Part shown: positions 36,329 to 47,664 of the stretch, piece after piece
How the letters are laid out: each line of letters begins with the position of its first letter
Numbering within the stretch: the first letter of the stretch is position 1
Assembly (NCBI GenBank): GCA_025331445.1
Contig: JAIWNE010000009.1
Coordinates: forward strand, 62,001-126,000
Direction: 5' to 3'
DNA length: 64,000 nucleotides
Source: Blakeslea trispora
Lineage: Eukaryota; Mucoromycota; Mucoromycetes; Mucorales; Choanephoraceae
Notes under the pieces: model-generated
Databases searched by the model: none
What the model saw: only the letters and a program-made list of their open reading frames with translations
Told to the model about the DNA's origin: nothing
Translations under genes and position numbers: made by a program

Positions 36329-38185
36329 ATGAGTATGGTATTGACCTTTCTTGTTCGTTTTTTTACTTGGATGTTTCTCATCTCGTCAATTGTCACTCCA
36401 TTTGAGACAATGACTATCACATCTCGCTTTCTATCGCTTTTGATACCTTTGGCGCATATAACGCATTCTGCTGAGATTGTGTCTAATCTGCTAAGAGGGC
36501 TGGTTCTTGTTGCTAGATTTGTTGTACTATTTACTGTTTTAGGTTTAGAGGCTATTTATACGCCATTCAAACGCAATCAACACATCAATCTTAAAAATCT
36601 GTTGTTTTCATTAAAAGCCAAAAGTACACTGCCAATTAAGTCAACTAGCGAGCCTATCAATGAACCAAGCGTATCGAGTAAGCCAACACAGGCGTCTTTG
36701 TCAACCAAACCTGCTCTATCCGAAAAAATAGACATAATGATTCATTTGGAAGAAAATGACGCCATTGTTCCAGGACCACAAACCTTTTTATTAGAGAAAG
36801 AAACCATCTCAACAAAACAAAAGCCCATCATTAAGAACGAAACCAGTGTAACCGAGATTAAGGCGCCCATTTTAAGTGAAGAGACATCATCAGAAAGACA
36901 AGCACCTTCAATTAAAGAAGAACTCTTGACAGAAAAAGAGTTGTTTGCCACTAAAGAAGATGTACCTCTTGTTAATGAAGCACCTCTTGTTAATGAAGCA
37001 CCTCTTGTTAACGATGAAGTACCTCTTGTTAACGATGAAGTATCTGCTGTTGATGAAAAAATACCTCTCATTAACGATGAAACATCTGCTATTGATGAAG
37101 TATCTGGTGCCAGTGAGGAAACACCTGTTGTTAGTGAAGAAACACCTGTTGCCAATGAACTAACACCTGCTGCCAGCGAAGAGATACCTGTTGTTAACGA
37201 CGAAGTGTTTGCTGCCAGCGAAGAAATACCTGCTATCAATGAAGAAGTACCTGTTGTTAATAATGAAATAGTTCCAATGAAAGAAGAAAAGAAGGAAACG
37301 CCTTTGGCCATAACAAGCACTCCAGACAAAGATCCCATCGATCACTCTATCGCCAAGAAGAAGGAAATGCCATACGAAGAGAAGCCTACAATCAAAGACC
37401 AACCTATCTTGAGAGAACAGGCAGCTACAGTAGAAAGAGTCAACCTTCAAGAACAGGAGATACCTTCACTCTCTAACGAGCCTACCTCCACAGAACAAAA
37501 GCCAGCCATGACCAAAAGAGAACTATCCGTATCAGAACCGACTTGTCTGAATAACGAAAGCACACAACAAGATGCCATTTCTTCTTCTATAGATACTACA
37601 TCAATTCATGTGACAGAGGATACGTCAGAAAGTCAAACAGTACAGCTTGATGATGTAGTCAAAATTAACCACAGTGCGATTTCTCTATCTGAAAAGTTGC
37701 AGCAGATCCTTGATCAACCATCTACACCATCACCTGACGACAACAAGAAAGGATCCTATTCTCAGGAAATCAGACCCCCACCCACACCTGCTCTCACACC
37801 ACCCAATCCATCTTCAGCAGCCACCTCTAGTGTCTCTCGTCGAAGCAGTATGGCCAGCCAACGCTCTACGGCACTTAAAAACCGTCTTACAACAGCCATG
37901 AAAAAAGTAGCCAGTCGATCCTCTTCTTCTAATTCAGGTCCGGGAACTACAAACAAAAAACAAACATCAGAGCCAGTTGTTTCTCCTCAAAACAAAAAGC
38001 GATTTTCTTTAAGTTTGGCACGTAAGAAGACAACAGAGACTGTTTATCCAACACAAGATATTCCCTTACCACCTGAGCCCCCTATGCCTACTACAGAAGA
38101 AGTAAAGCCTAAACGGTCTGTCTCTACAAAATTACAGCGTGGATTGAAGAAATCAGGCAAAAAGCTAGCAAAGATTTTCTCTTAA
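36329..38185 (+). CDS. Unknown membrane-anchored protein with degenerate acidic tandem repeats
   Basis: Single-exon ORF of 618 residues starting at ATG. The N-terminus has two or three hydrophobic segments (about 4-22, 33-46 and 58-77), so it is probably membrane-anchored with a long cytosolic or lumenal tail. At about 210-314 (DNA 36957-37270) there are tandem repeats of 6-8 residues. They begin as near-exact APLVNE units and drift into xIPVVNDE and xTPVVSEE. The C-terminal third is Ser/Thr/Pro-rich with PPxPxPALTPP and PLPPEPPMP stretches (possible SH3 ligands) and ends strongly basic (STKLQRGLKKSGKKLAKIFS), as in a membrane-binding amphipathic tail. No named family recognised. The Leu-rich frames on both strands across the repeats are by-products. 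Confidence 0.75.
   Translation: MSMVLTFLVRFFTWMFLISSIVTPFETMTITSRFLSLLIPLAHITHSAEIVSNLLRGLVLVARFVVLFTVLGLEAIYTPFKRNQHINLKNLLFSLKAKSTLPIKSTSEPINEPSVSSKPTQASLSTKPALSEKIDIMIHLEENDAIVPGPQTFLLEKETISTKQKPIIKNETSVTEIKAPILSEETSSERQAPSIKEELLTEKELFATKEDVPLVNEAPLVNEAPLVNDEVPLVNDEVSAVDEKIPLINDETSAIDEVSGASEETPVVSEETPVANELTPAASEEIPVVNDEVFAASEEIPAINEEVPVVNNEIVPMKEEKKETPLAITSTPDKDPIDHSIAKKKEMPYEEKPTIKDQPILREQAATVERVNLQEQEIPSLSNEPTSTEQKPAMTKRELSVSEPTCLNNESTQQDAISSSIDTTSIHVTEDTSESQTVQLDDVVKINHSAISLSEKLQQILDQPSTPSPDDNKKGSYSQEIRPPPTPALTPPNPSSAATSSVSRRSSMASQRSTALKNRLTTAMKKVASRSSSSNSGPGTTNKKQTSEPVVSPQNKKRFSLSLARKKTTETVYPTQDIPLPPEPPMPTTEEVKPKRSVSTKLQRGLKKSGKKLAKIFS
36957..37270 (+). repeat. Coding minisatellite (18-24 bp units) in the 36329 gene
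   Basis: Units of gcacctcttgttaatgaa and gtacctcttgttaacgatgaa occur head to tail, exact at the left edge and increasingly diverged to the right. They keep the reading frame throughout, so unit-number change would alter protein length without a frameshift. Confidence 0.85.
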
Positions 38186-38482
38186 ATATTCTATTCTATT
38201 ACATTTACACTTTTCATAACATAACATACATCCCCCCTCCTTTTTCTTTCAAATAGTATACCTTACTTTTTTATTATTTGCACATACATTATTCATTCTA
38301 TATCAATGTGATTTAACCATCATTTTTTCTCTCTTTTTATTATTTTAGTTGATTAAAATTCTACTTTCAAAGTTGATGTCTAAAGTCCTATTGTTCTTCC
38401 TGTCTCCTTTCTTTTGTGCTACAGTTTGAAGGAGTTGTGTACTTTAAGAATGTTTGTGTTAAACTGCAGTTTTAATTAAAAT

Positions 38483-39164
38483 TTAATTTTGGTACAATAA
38501 TTGACGTCGTCGTCCAAAATCCACTATGATCTGTAAGCAAGTTAAAGGGTGTCCACTAGCTGTGTTTGCATGAACAGTGACCATGAATTTCCTCTAAATT
38601 TCAAAATCTATTAAAATCCTGAAACATCCCCCCCTTTCTCTTGAACAAACCTTTGGAATTTCTTTTGGTAATGTGACCTTTTGGGTAACCTTTTTTTAAA
38701 AAAAGAAAGTCAATCATGTATATCTTTATAAACTACTTTTGTTTCACTTTACCGTCAAATCACCACTGTTGATAGGACATTGGATTTCGACATCATCCTT
38801 GTTCTTATCTAGCTCTTTACAGATATCAAATCTTTTATGTAACAATTGGACAACTCCCATCTTGACCTTCACATCAGCCACGGATCCTGATGTGATAGAC
38901 TCATATAAGGTGCCTGAAGCCTTAATAATCACTTCTCCTCCTGGCTGAACTATATCAGGTAAAATCTTGACAGATTTGATCTTTAAAGCATAATGTGGCT
39001 CACCTAATAAGGTTAAAAAAAAAAGAGTTGATTTTAAGAATGCAAAACTTACTGCATACATTGACTTGAACATTTGAAGCAAGGTAGGGTGTAGGCCAAT
39101 CGTATATTCCAGCAAAGACTGTATTTAGAAAGCATAAAACAAAGGTAAAAATAAACACTTTCAT
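38483..39164 (-). CDS. NPC2: NPC2/ML-domain lipid-transfer protein (PG/PI transfer type)
   Basis: Four exons: 39053-39164, 38753-39003, 38651-38689 and 38483-38593, in phase, 170 residues. A signal peptide (MKVFIFTFVLCFLNTVFA, 1-18) is followed by an ML domain: KIKSVKILPDIVQPGGEVIIKASGTL, DVKVKMGVVQLLHKRFDICKEL, CPINSGDLTV|TQKVTLPKEIPK, then KFMVTVHANTASGHPLTCLQIIVDF. Cysteines at about 37, in FDICKE, in IQCP and in LTCL fit the disulfides of the family. Fungal members are vacuolar or secreted sterol/phospholipid carriers that hand sterol to Ncr1. The 39-nt third exon is small but supplies the conserved PKEIP motif. Confidence 0.92.
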
Positions 39165-40123
39165 CTAGTTCTTGATATTAGAAAGAGAAAGAGAGAAAGA
39201 AAGAGAGAAAGAAAGAGAGAAAGAAAGAGAGAGATTGTGTAAATAAACTAGTATTTTATCGGCCAAACTCGAGATAGTCACGTAGATCACGTAGACCTTG
39301 GGTTTTGTTGTGCCAACGAGGTATTCCCATGATACGTTAGCTTTTCTTACGTTCTGTTGTTTTGGGGTGTCATATGAGGGATCGATAGGAAAAGCACACT
39401 TTTTTTTTTCTTTTAGTTGGATAAGCAAACTCAACACTAAATTGCTTGTTTGACACAATAAAGACATGTTTAACAAGCAAGCTTCATTCTTTCTATATTA
39501 GCATCCTATATGCCAAATCCCAAGTTTATACCAAAAAAAAGAGAGGCCCCCCTTTTTTTTTCTTTTTCTTTATTAGCAGTAACGATTAGGCAGCAAGTTG
39601 ATTCGAATCAAGTAAATACTTCTTGCTCTGTCAATCAAGCTTTCTATTCAGAGGGGGTTAAATCCAAATGGCCAGCTCAATGTGTTGTTGATGTTACCAT
39701 TTTGCTTGATTTTCTTAAATCTCTTAACCAGTCATTCTATTGATTGTTTCCCTTTACAACATTTTGTTTCTTTGTTTCCAACTATTTTTCATCTCTGTAC
39801 AAACAATCATATGCATCTGTTATTTGTGTATACAAATACATACAAATAAATGAAGAAAAAGGACTACTTTACTTTCTTTTTATTCAATAAAAAAGGACAA
39901 AGAGTACATTTACGAATAAAGTATGATTAAAAAAAAACAGGCAATAGTCTAATAAGAAAACAAGACAAAAAAGAAAAGAAAAGAGAGTTTCTGTTTAAGG
40001 AGTACACTTTAATACGTTTTGCACTAAACAGAGGAATGTTTGAATGTCAAAAAACAGGGCAAGTATAAATGATGCTTTGTCTCACTCTTTTCTCCTTTTT
40101 CTTTTTTCTTCTGTTTTTCAAAC
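39165..40123. other. Intergenic, AG-rich microsatellite, no gene supported
   Basis: A GAAAGAAAGAGA-type purine repeat at 39181-39233 lies next to the NPC2 start. Short frames on either strand (39165-39476, 39510-39743) have no recognisable content. A pyrimidine tract precedes the ATG at 40124. Confidence 0.5.
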
Positions 40124-42300
40124 ATGACTTTATTCACTATTCCACCTTTTTATTTTCCAAATGGAAGGCCCTTAACAAAAGAACAAAAAGAATGGATGTT
40201 GACTACCATTGTAAGATAGTCTTGTTAATTTAGAGCTTATTCTCATCTATCTATTTTGTTTAAAGGTGAAAGTAAAAGAGATTTATGAAAATCAGCCTTA
40301 TTTATCAGAGACTCAATTCTTATCTGTGACAAAAGCATGTGGATTACCTAGATTCATGAACTTGTTATTCTTTCGAAAATTACAATCGTTTAGTAAAGAT
40401 AGCCATGTTCCATTTTCGGTTTTTGTAGAGTAGGTAAACACAGAAGCAACTTGTTCTATTTTGTATATCACTGACCTTTTTCTTCCCCTTAATTTTAAAA
40501 GGGGATGGACATCTGTTGCATTAAAGAGACCTACTAAAGCCATAGACAATATATCGCTTTATTTTAATCTTATCAAAAAGACACCATCTCAATGGATTTC
40601 ACCTGAAGACTTTTTACCTATACTTGAAGGTTTGATGTTGACTGAACCCCATCAACAAACTTGAGCTAACAAGATTTGGTCCAGATATTGTCATTCATCA
40701 TCCAGGACTACAGTTTCTTACAGACAATCCCATGTTTCAAGAACGATACAGTAAGCTATGTTATTTGTAACAACAAGTTCATGTCATCATTCATTCCCAA
40801 ATAGTCGAAACAGTGATTTGTACTATTTTCTATCAAGCCAAATGCAAACAAGGAAAGATGCTTTTATCTCATTTCCGTAAATCAAACTTTGTACATCAAA
40901 TAAGTCAGCTTGAACCCAACACTGATCTGAACAATGTAAGTCCTTAGACTCAAATAAAAAAAGAATCATGTTTTTTTACTCTATTATTTTAGACAAAAGA
41001 TTGTTTCTCTTATAAGCAGTTTTATGTATTGTATGTCAAGTTTTGGGAACTTGATACAGATCATGACTTGATTATTTCTGCAACTGATCTGACCAATTAT
41101 AATGGAGGGCTCTTTTCATCTAAACTCATAACCCAGATCATGCAATATGGTCGTATACCTGCTTTTGCAACACGCGAGGACCAAAGTGATCAGCTAACAT
41201 TGAATTACCTTGATTATATCTGTAAGATTCCCATTTTTTTTTTTTAAAAAATTACATAGACTTTTTTTTTTATCTCAAGAAATCTCTCTTAAAAAAAAAA
41301 AAATAGGGCTTCTGATGTCTGAAATTGATAAGAGTACACCTTCTGCCATTGAATATTGGTAAGGTTTTTTTTTAGAAAAAAGAGAGAGAGGATGTAGACC
41401 TTTAATATGTTGCTCAGGTTTCATTGTATGGATGAAGATGGTGATGGTATTATTAGAGCATTTGATTTAGTAGAATATTGGCATGAACAAGATAAAAAGT
41501 AAGAGCTAGAGTAAGGGATAGAGAAAAGACCTATTGAATTTCTTTAAAGATTACGTGTCATGTTTGAAGGCCAATCAGAAGATAACATTCTTTTTGAAAA
41601 CTTGATATGTCAAATGTAAGCATCTTTTGAACTTGGAAACACGCATTGACTCTCAAAAAACAAACAGGAACGACCTGATCCAACCTGAAATACTCAGTCA
41701 ATTCACCATGACTGATTTGAAAAAGAACACCTTGGCAGCAGAAAGGTTTTTCGATACATTCTGCAACATTCAAAAGTTTTTACTGCACGACAATTACCAA
41801 GGTCTGATTCGTGCTAATCAACAGCTTGTAAAGGAAAGCAAACGACAACACGAACTAGAGAAGAAACGACTGATTGAGCTAAAGAAGCTTCAGATCATGA
41901 TAGGTGATGGATTTGGTTGGGTCGATAGAGAGTTGGATCTCTATCAACATCTCATGTATGAACCATTTTCATTAGGCTTATGGTCTGATTATGTCGAACA
42001 GGAATATGAAATACTGTTGGTTCGAGAACATTATGATGAAGAAGAAGAGGATGAAGAAGAGGTTGTTAGTGATGGTAATTTGAAACATCAAATCAGAAAT
42101 ACAAAGAAAGAATTAACTTGTGAGGCCTAGAAGATACACCTCAAGATGAGAAAATGGAAACCACCTTTTTGACAAACAAAAAACTACTTAAAGTCTTGTT
42201 GACTCTAGATGGAAATGAACAGATGCTTTCAAGTGACAATCAAGACAAGTCAAGTTCTATTATTCAAACAGTCAATGAAAACCATTGGTTAAGGGACTGA
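40124..42300 (+). CDS. PP2A regulatory subunit B'' (PPP2R3/PR72-like), EF-hand protein
   Basis: Eleven-exon model: 40124-40210, 40266-40424, 40527-40629, 40685-40750, 40805-40935, 40993-41221, 41307-41358, 41418-41498, 41550-41615, 41668-42074 and 42131-42300, about 516 residues. Family marks: IPPFYFPNGRPL at the N-terminus, HPGLQFL, ICTIFYQ, FSYKQFYVLYVKFWELDTDHDLIIS (first EF-hand region), LLMSEIDKSTPSAIEYWFHCMDEDGDGII (canonical Ca2+-binding loop D-x-D-x-D-G) and AAERFFDTFCNIQKFL. B'' subunits direct PP2A to substrates under Ca2+ control. Odd point: after exon 2 the frame reads a TAG (40431-40433) where the family expects to continue into W-T-S-V. The only canonical in-phase solution I found is the 102-nt intron 40425-40526, which drops that conserved stretch. 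Confidence 0.85.
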
Positions 42301-44326
42301 TAAGTTTAGTCTTTTTTAACTGATAAATATATGATCATTTCCTTATAATATGGTTTTAACATGGAGTGTTCAAGTATTCTGACAAAAAAAAAAAAAGCCT
42401 ATTGAGGGAGTGTGTATTCTATGACAAAATGAAATTAATAGAGAAATATAGTAGTTTCTACCAAATACGAATTCTACTATAGCGTTTTTTTAAAAAAAAA
42501 ACAGAATAACTCTAGACATACACAGAAATAAAAAGGGAGGCAAGTCTAATTTTTTCACAGTATAAAGATAGCTGCGCAAACGAATACAAAAATAAAAAAT
42601 AAAAAAATGCAAGTTGTACAGCTTTATCCTCGATCTAATTTTGTCATACTCAAAAAAAAAAAAACTAAATATAAGCCTGTCAAACTGAACAACCTCTGTT
42701 TTATAGGTAACTGTTAGGCTTTTCATCATCTAGAGCAACCTATTCGTAAAACAAAACCTTTTTTTTCTTTATCTAAGGATATTTGTGATGGATTCACAGA
42801 GTCCTTTAGATTTCAAAGTATCTAGAACATGTCTATCAAGTTCCAAGTAGCACAACAAATTAGGTTTTTTTAAGAAAATGTTCTTTTTCTTTCGAACAGA
42901 TAGGTCTTTGTTGTAGTGCTAACCAAAGTTGAATTTGGCTTACAAGAAAGGACATTTGCACAATATTCATTTGCACATATAAAGGGCTGTCATTTTTTCT
43001 TAAATACTTGTTTAAAGGAGTATGATGTGGTTCTTACCGCAAAAGAGAATTTGCAGGGTTAGACATGCGTCATTCAAACGTCAAAGTCTATCTTGATTTC
43101 CCTTCTTCTTATTTTCTCAACGATATAAGCTTTCAACAGAAAAAAAAAAGGAAACTAAAGTAACGAAAGCTTGAATGACAACTTGTCACGGAGGGTTAAA
43201 CATATGCTTTATTTATTATTTTTTTAGGCTTTTTGAAACAAAAAAGGTGGATAATGAAACATTGTGTATTTCCCTAGAAAGCTTAATGCAATAGGTGTGT
43301 GTGTGTGTGCAATATCAACATACTTTTTGACATGAGTTATGGGGGTCATTGGAATAAAGAAAGTAAAGCAAAGATAGATTGTGTTGTTTTCAATTGTTGC
43401 ATAGACAATCCAACAATAAAATAGATTCAATGTTGACGAAAAAAAGCTTGTAATGGCATATGTCAACACAGTTTTGAATTTTGCACAGCCCTCTTTTTTT
43501 TGTAAAGTCTAATTTCTTGGGAACGATTGATCTGTGCTTCATTCAGTTTATTCTCATTTTCTTTTGTGTTACCAATAACAATCATTCGTTTTTTTCTTCT
43601 TTTCTTTATTTTTTATATATATATTACAAGTTGACTGATAAAGAGGGATATGAACCACTCACTTGTAAAGAAAGCAACAAAACAAATAAATAAAAAAAAG
43701 AGAAAACATGTCATTTTTATCGTCCACTTAAATTTTTCCCGCATGAAGAAGTCATCTTTTTCTTGTCAACTTCTCCATCTTTTAAATTCTTTTTTTGTAG
43801 TTCTATTTCAAACTACGAAGCAGGTCATTTATCAGCCCCCCCTTTTCTTTTATGATAAGCAAATCATGAAACATTGCAGACAAATTAGATTAACAAGATC
43901 AATTTGAACTTTGGATGATTTCTAGAGTTGAATTCTTATTTTTTTTATTTTATACAAAAGGCAAGTTTTAAAAATAGGTTTGATAATGGGATGAATGATT
44001 TGTACTACTTTCTTACAAAACAAATTGAGTTGATTGTGTTACTGAGGGGTCAATTTGATTGTTTCTGCAAAAAAAAAAAAAAAGAGAGAGTAAAAAAAGT
44101 ACTTGAATATTTTTAATGCAAAGTGTGTAATTCAACAAAGAAAAAGAAAAAGAGAGATGGAATAGTATAATATAAATAGAGTACAAATTGACTAGGCATG
44201 AAATTCGTATTGTGTAGAAAAAAAAAAGGGTATTTAAAACAGAGTTTTCATAAAAAAAAAGAAAATCGATTTTTGAGAGAAAGCTATCCATGATAACCAT
44301 AACAACAAAACAACAAAAAAAAAAGC
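42301..44326. other. Intergenic, AT-rich, no gene seen
   Basis: About 2 kb with many A/T homopolymers and a (GT)n/(CA)n patch at 43293-43310. No supported ORF. The size fits a long 3' region of the homeodomain gene plus non-coding DNA. Confidence 0.5.
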
Positions 44327-45293
44327 TTATTTACCGAAACTATGTTTATCATCATACATCATGTCAAAATCATTGTGTGCAGGGACAGGCATACCAGCAT
44401 TAGACGCGATGGTTGCCATAGAGTCTAAATGAGCGTGTTCCTCTTCTTCTTCTTGTTCCAACATGGGCTGCAATATACGTCTTCTTGCATTAATAAACCA
44501 GTTACTAATTTGATTCAAATTTAAATTTGTTTCAGCTGCCAAAGTTGCCTTTTCTTCTTCGGTTGGATACGGGTGTTTTTTATGTCGTGAGAGCCAATCA
44601 CGTAAGATGGCTGTCACAGCTTTTGGCAGATTCCCACGTCGGCGTTTGTTTGATATGATGGACACATTGGCGTGTGTTCGTTTTTCATGATTGATTTTCA
44701 TGGTAGATTGATGTATATGGCTTGAGGTGGTGGTATTCATGTTTTTATGGTGATGATGTGTTCTTAGCCGAAGACCTTCTTCTTTTATTATTTGTGGTGG
44801 TGGTGGTGATTGTTCATAATAATGGTTAAATGCATAATGAGCAGTAGGAGGCAGCATCATAGGATGCGAATAAGGATAAGTCAAATGATGTGGGGGACTA
44901 GGTGAAGAAACCAATGAAGGCACAGGTGAATGGTCTAATGACTCGGGATGATCTATTGAAGCTATCAGTCTATTGATTTTTTATTTTTATTTTATTTTAT
45001 TACCTCTTGTCCAGCTAATGATATCCAACCAATAGCGGCCATTTGTTTCAAGCATTTCTTGAATTCTCTTTTTGTGTACATCCAAATGACGTCCATAAGA
45101 AGGGTCACCATAGGGGATATGGACATGTTCAAGGTCACCTGATCCAGCCTTTACATATTCGTGGTCATGGAATAGGATAATAGGACTAAATGTACGTATC
45201 TAAGAAATAAGTTGAGATGAGCTACAACTGTTGTTTTATATAAAAAAAAGGGGGAGATGTTACTTTTTTCTCTGTATGAACTGTGGTTGACAT
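44327..45293 (-). CDS. TALE-class homeodomain transcription factor
   Basis: Three exons: 45264-45293, 45004-45199 and 44327-44961 (introns 64 and 42 nt), 286 residues. Homeodomain at about 180-243: [32 protein letters not shown] shows the three-residue loop extension (HPYP), followed by recognition helix [11 protein letters not shown]. The N-terminal exons encode [19 protein letters not shown] and [24 protein letters not shown], a region I do not recognise, then a Pro/His-rich linker. A Glu run follows the homeodomain. TALE proteins in fungi regulate mating type and development; which group this belongs to needs a tree. Intron 2 at 42 nt is among the shortest here. Confidence 0.9.
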
Positions 45294-46941
45294 GACGACA
45301 CTATATTATATTATTAGAGAGAGAGTGAAAGGACAGAGATGAAGCCCAGATGACAAGAAGAAAAGTTTTGAGAGTGTTTAAAAAAAGAAAAGAAAGAGAG
45401 AAAAGAAGCCCAAAAAAAAAAAGAAAAAAAAAAAAAAAGTATATATATATATAAAAAAAAGGGGGGGATTTCAAGGAGAAAGTAAAAAAGAAAAAAAAAA
45501 AAAAAGTGAGAAAATATTATATATATCAGAGTAAAAAAAAAAAAAAAAAAAAAAAATATTAGATAGAAGTGCGTGTGTATAAATGACTATTTATTTTGAC
45601 AAGCGGAGCCAAATAAATAAAAAAATTGCGTATAAAAAGGAACAAAAAAAAAAAAATCCTTCAAAATTTAAAATGGAGATACATGTTCTATGCAAACAAG
45701 AGATGGCTTTAGATGGAGTGAAATAAACAGAAAAAAAAAAAACTAATTCACAAGAGTAAGGCTGGTAGGATTTTATCTGCTTGTTTTTTCTTTCTTTCTT
45801 AATGTCAGTTTTCCCAAAATAGATATCGGTCTTTTAAATACAAATGCTGGGCTTTCTTCTTGATTGGTTGATTTGTTCTGAACTGATTATCAGGACCCAA
45901 ATAAAAATAAAGTGTGTAGGATATGAAGAACAACTTATTTGATCTGGTTTGTACACTTTATGATTGACTCATAGAATTCAATGGAAAATATTGACACTAA
46001 ACCCTTTAAGACTATTCTGATTAAAACAAGCTCAAATCGAATGTAGTGCAAAAAAAAAATAACAGACAAGTTTCTTTTTTTTTTTTTTTGTTTACATCAT
46101 TATCTGACAACCTAAGCCAAATTGGCAATAAATCATTCTTGTTATTATCAACATCATTTAAAAAAAGGGGTTCAGTTCATGACCAAGTTGATTCAGCGCA
46201 TGTGCTTGTGACGCATGCTTTTCTAACCAATCAATCTTGTTTATCATTTAACCTGTCAAATGTCATTTTATTATTATGATTAACAAACTGATTAGCGGGA
46301 ATAAGTTGGGTTAGTACCAGTTGAATGTTCAAGAAAAAAAAAAGCCACTTTCTGTACGACAACATGATCAAATAACACCTTTCGTATCTTACTGCGCGCT
46401 ATGGCCACACACATGCATATTATTTCCTGAAATTAACTAGTACACTCAATATGATTTAAAATGAGGTTATATCTGAATTGACTCTATAAGAAAAAGACCC
46501 TTTTACTTGATAAAAGAGATTAGATTCTTGGAAATAGTGTTTTGCCACAACGTAGATAGGCCAATCCTATCCACCTATAGTCTTACTATGGATGAGTCGC
46601 ATTGGTCTATCATCACAATGGATATATTGAGTATGATCTGAGTTTAAGCAGTAGACTTAGAGTAACACGTATAGGGCTAAATGAAATAGATAGATAGATG
46701 CATAAACATACTCCATATCATCTCAATTCCTTCCAACAACATTCCAAGTGAGTAATCAGAAACGAGGTGAAAATAGAAAGACATTTCCCAAAAAGGAAAT
46801 GACGTGTTACACCACCTTTCTTCTGTTTGCATAGAGATGAGGGGGGCCATTTTCTTTTGTTAAGCCAAATAATCCACCTTGATAGCAACAGTCACAACAT
46901 CCTTCAAACACAATAGATCCTTTATTAAGATTAAAATGTGG
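45294..46941. other. Intergenic, long purine/A-rich tracts, no gene seen
   Basis: 45310-45560 is almost pure purine (AAAG/A runs) upstream of the homeodomain gene, with short (AT)n patches. The rest is AT-rich and holds no supported gene. Confidence 0.55.
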
Positions 46942-47664
46942 TTAAAGACCCATCACTTCCTTCAACTGTTGCTTTCTCTGCTCAATTTCATTCTGAACAG
47001 AGCTTGTGCTATGCATCAATTCATCATAAGAGGGATGGAAAGATCGACCTTCTGAGCTCATGACAGCATCAATTTTGGCATCCAAGTTATCCAGTGTCAC
47101 AAAAGCATCTGTTGCTGAATAGAGCTTCAACAGTTGCTTGCGTCGTACAAGACGTTGTTGTTCTTCAAACTGAAGACGGTTCTCAACACGTCTTTGATTT
47201 CTGTCCTGACTGCTTTGTGCTTCTGTCTGCTTGAGGTCCAGGAGATCAACTACCTCTTGTACATGTTCCATCTGTTGCTTCTTTTCTGCCTCAAGTGCTT
47301 CCTTGACAGCCTGTGCCTTCTTTTCGGCCTCAGCCAACTTTTCGGCAGATTGAAGTTGCTTTTGACCTTGCTTTTCTAACAACTCGTTTGCATACTTGTG
47401 ACGAGTGACTCGGAGAGCTTGGCGGTATTGCTTTTTGGGACTGGTAGGTTGTGGCTGGGTTTTGGTTTTGCTTTCGAGGTGAGAGGTAAGCGAATGACCA
47501 ATATCTCTACGCTTGATGATCACCTTGGTTTCTTCACGAGTGCCTTCAGGTGCCTCGAAACCAGGTGCATAACCCTTGCGACCGGGAACGTATTGTGTTG
47601 AGGCAAATCGAACAAGAGAGCGACTGGCCAAGTTGATGCGAGCAATGCGAGCAATGGTGGACAT
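46942..47664 (-). CDS. Mitochondrial coiled-coil protein, possibly mitoribosomal mS26 (Pet123-like)
   Basis: Single exon, 240 residues, ATG at 47664. The N-terminus (MSTIARIARINLASRSLVRFAST) is a clear basic amphipathic presequence with RFAST as a likely cleavage site. Then comes a basic region with YRQALRVTRHKYANELL, followed by a long charged coiled coil (about 95-170, rich in AEKKAQA/EALEAEKKQ). The C-terminal part contains LLKLYSATDAFVTLDNLDAKID. The LRHKYANELL-like motif in front of a coiled coil, the size and the presequence suggest the small-subunit mitoribosomal protein mS26 (yeast Pet123). This is recalled similarity, not an alignment. Confidence 0.55.
   Translation of the reverse strand: MSTIARIARINLASRSLVRFASTQYVPGRKGYAPGFEAPEGTREETKVIIKRRDIGHSLTSHLESKTKTQPQPTSPKKQYRQALRVTRHKYANELLEKQGQKQLQSAEKLAEAEKKAQAVKEALEAEKKQQMEHVQEVVDLLDLKQTEAQSSQDRNQRRVENRLQFEEQQRLVRRKQLLKLYSATDAFVTLDNLDAKIDAVMSSEGRSFHPSYDELMHSTSSVQNEIEQRKQQLKEVMGL

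Noticed and set aside
37160..37450. Phe/Tyr-rich minus-strand ORFs opposite the 36329 gene
   Set aside because: Antisense shadows of the coding minisatellite.
39165..39476. 103-residue minus-strand ORF with hydrophobic start
   Set aside because: The outermost start is non-ATG, the tail is a translated GAAA repeat, and no domain or splice continuation is visible.
43640..43680. tRNA-like box B (ggatatgaaccac)
   Set aside because: No box A, anticodon stem or acceptor stem can be folded around it.
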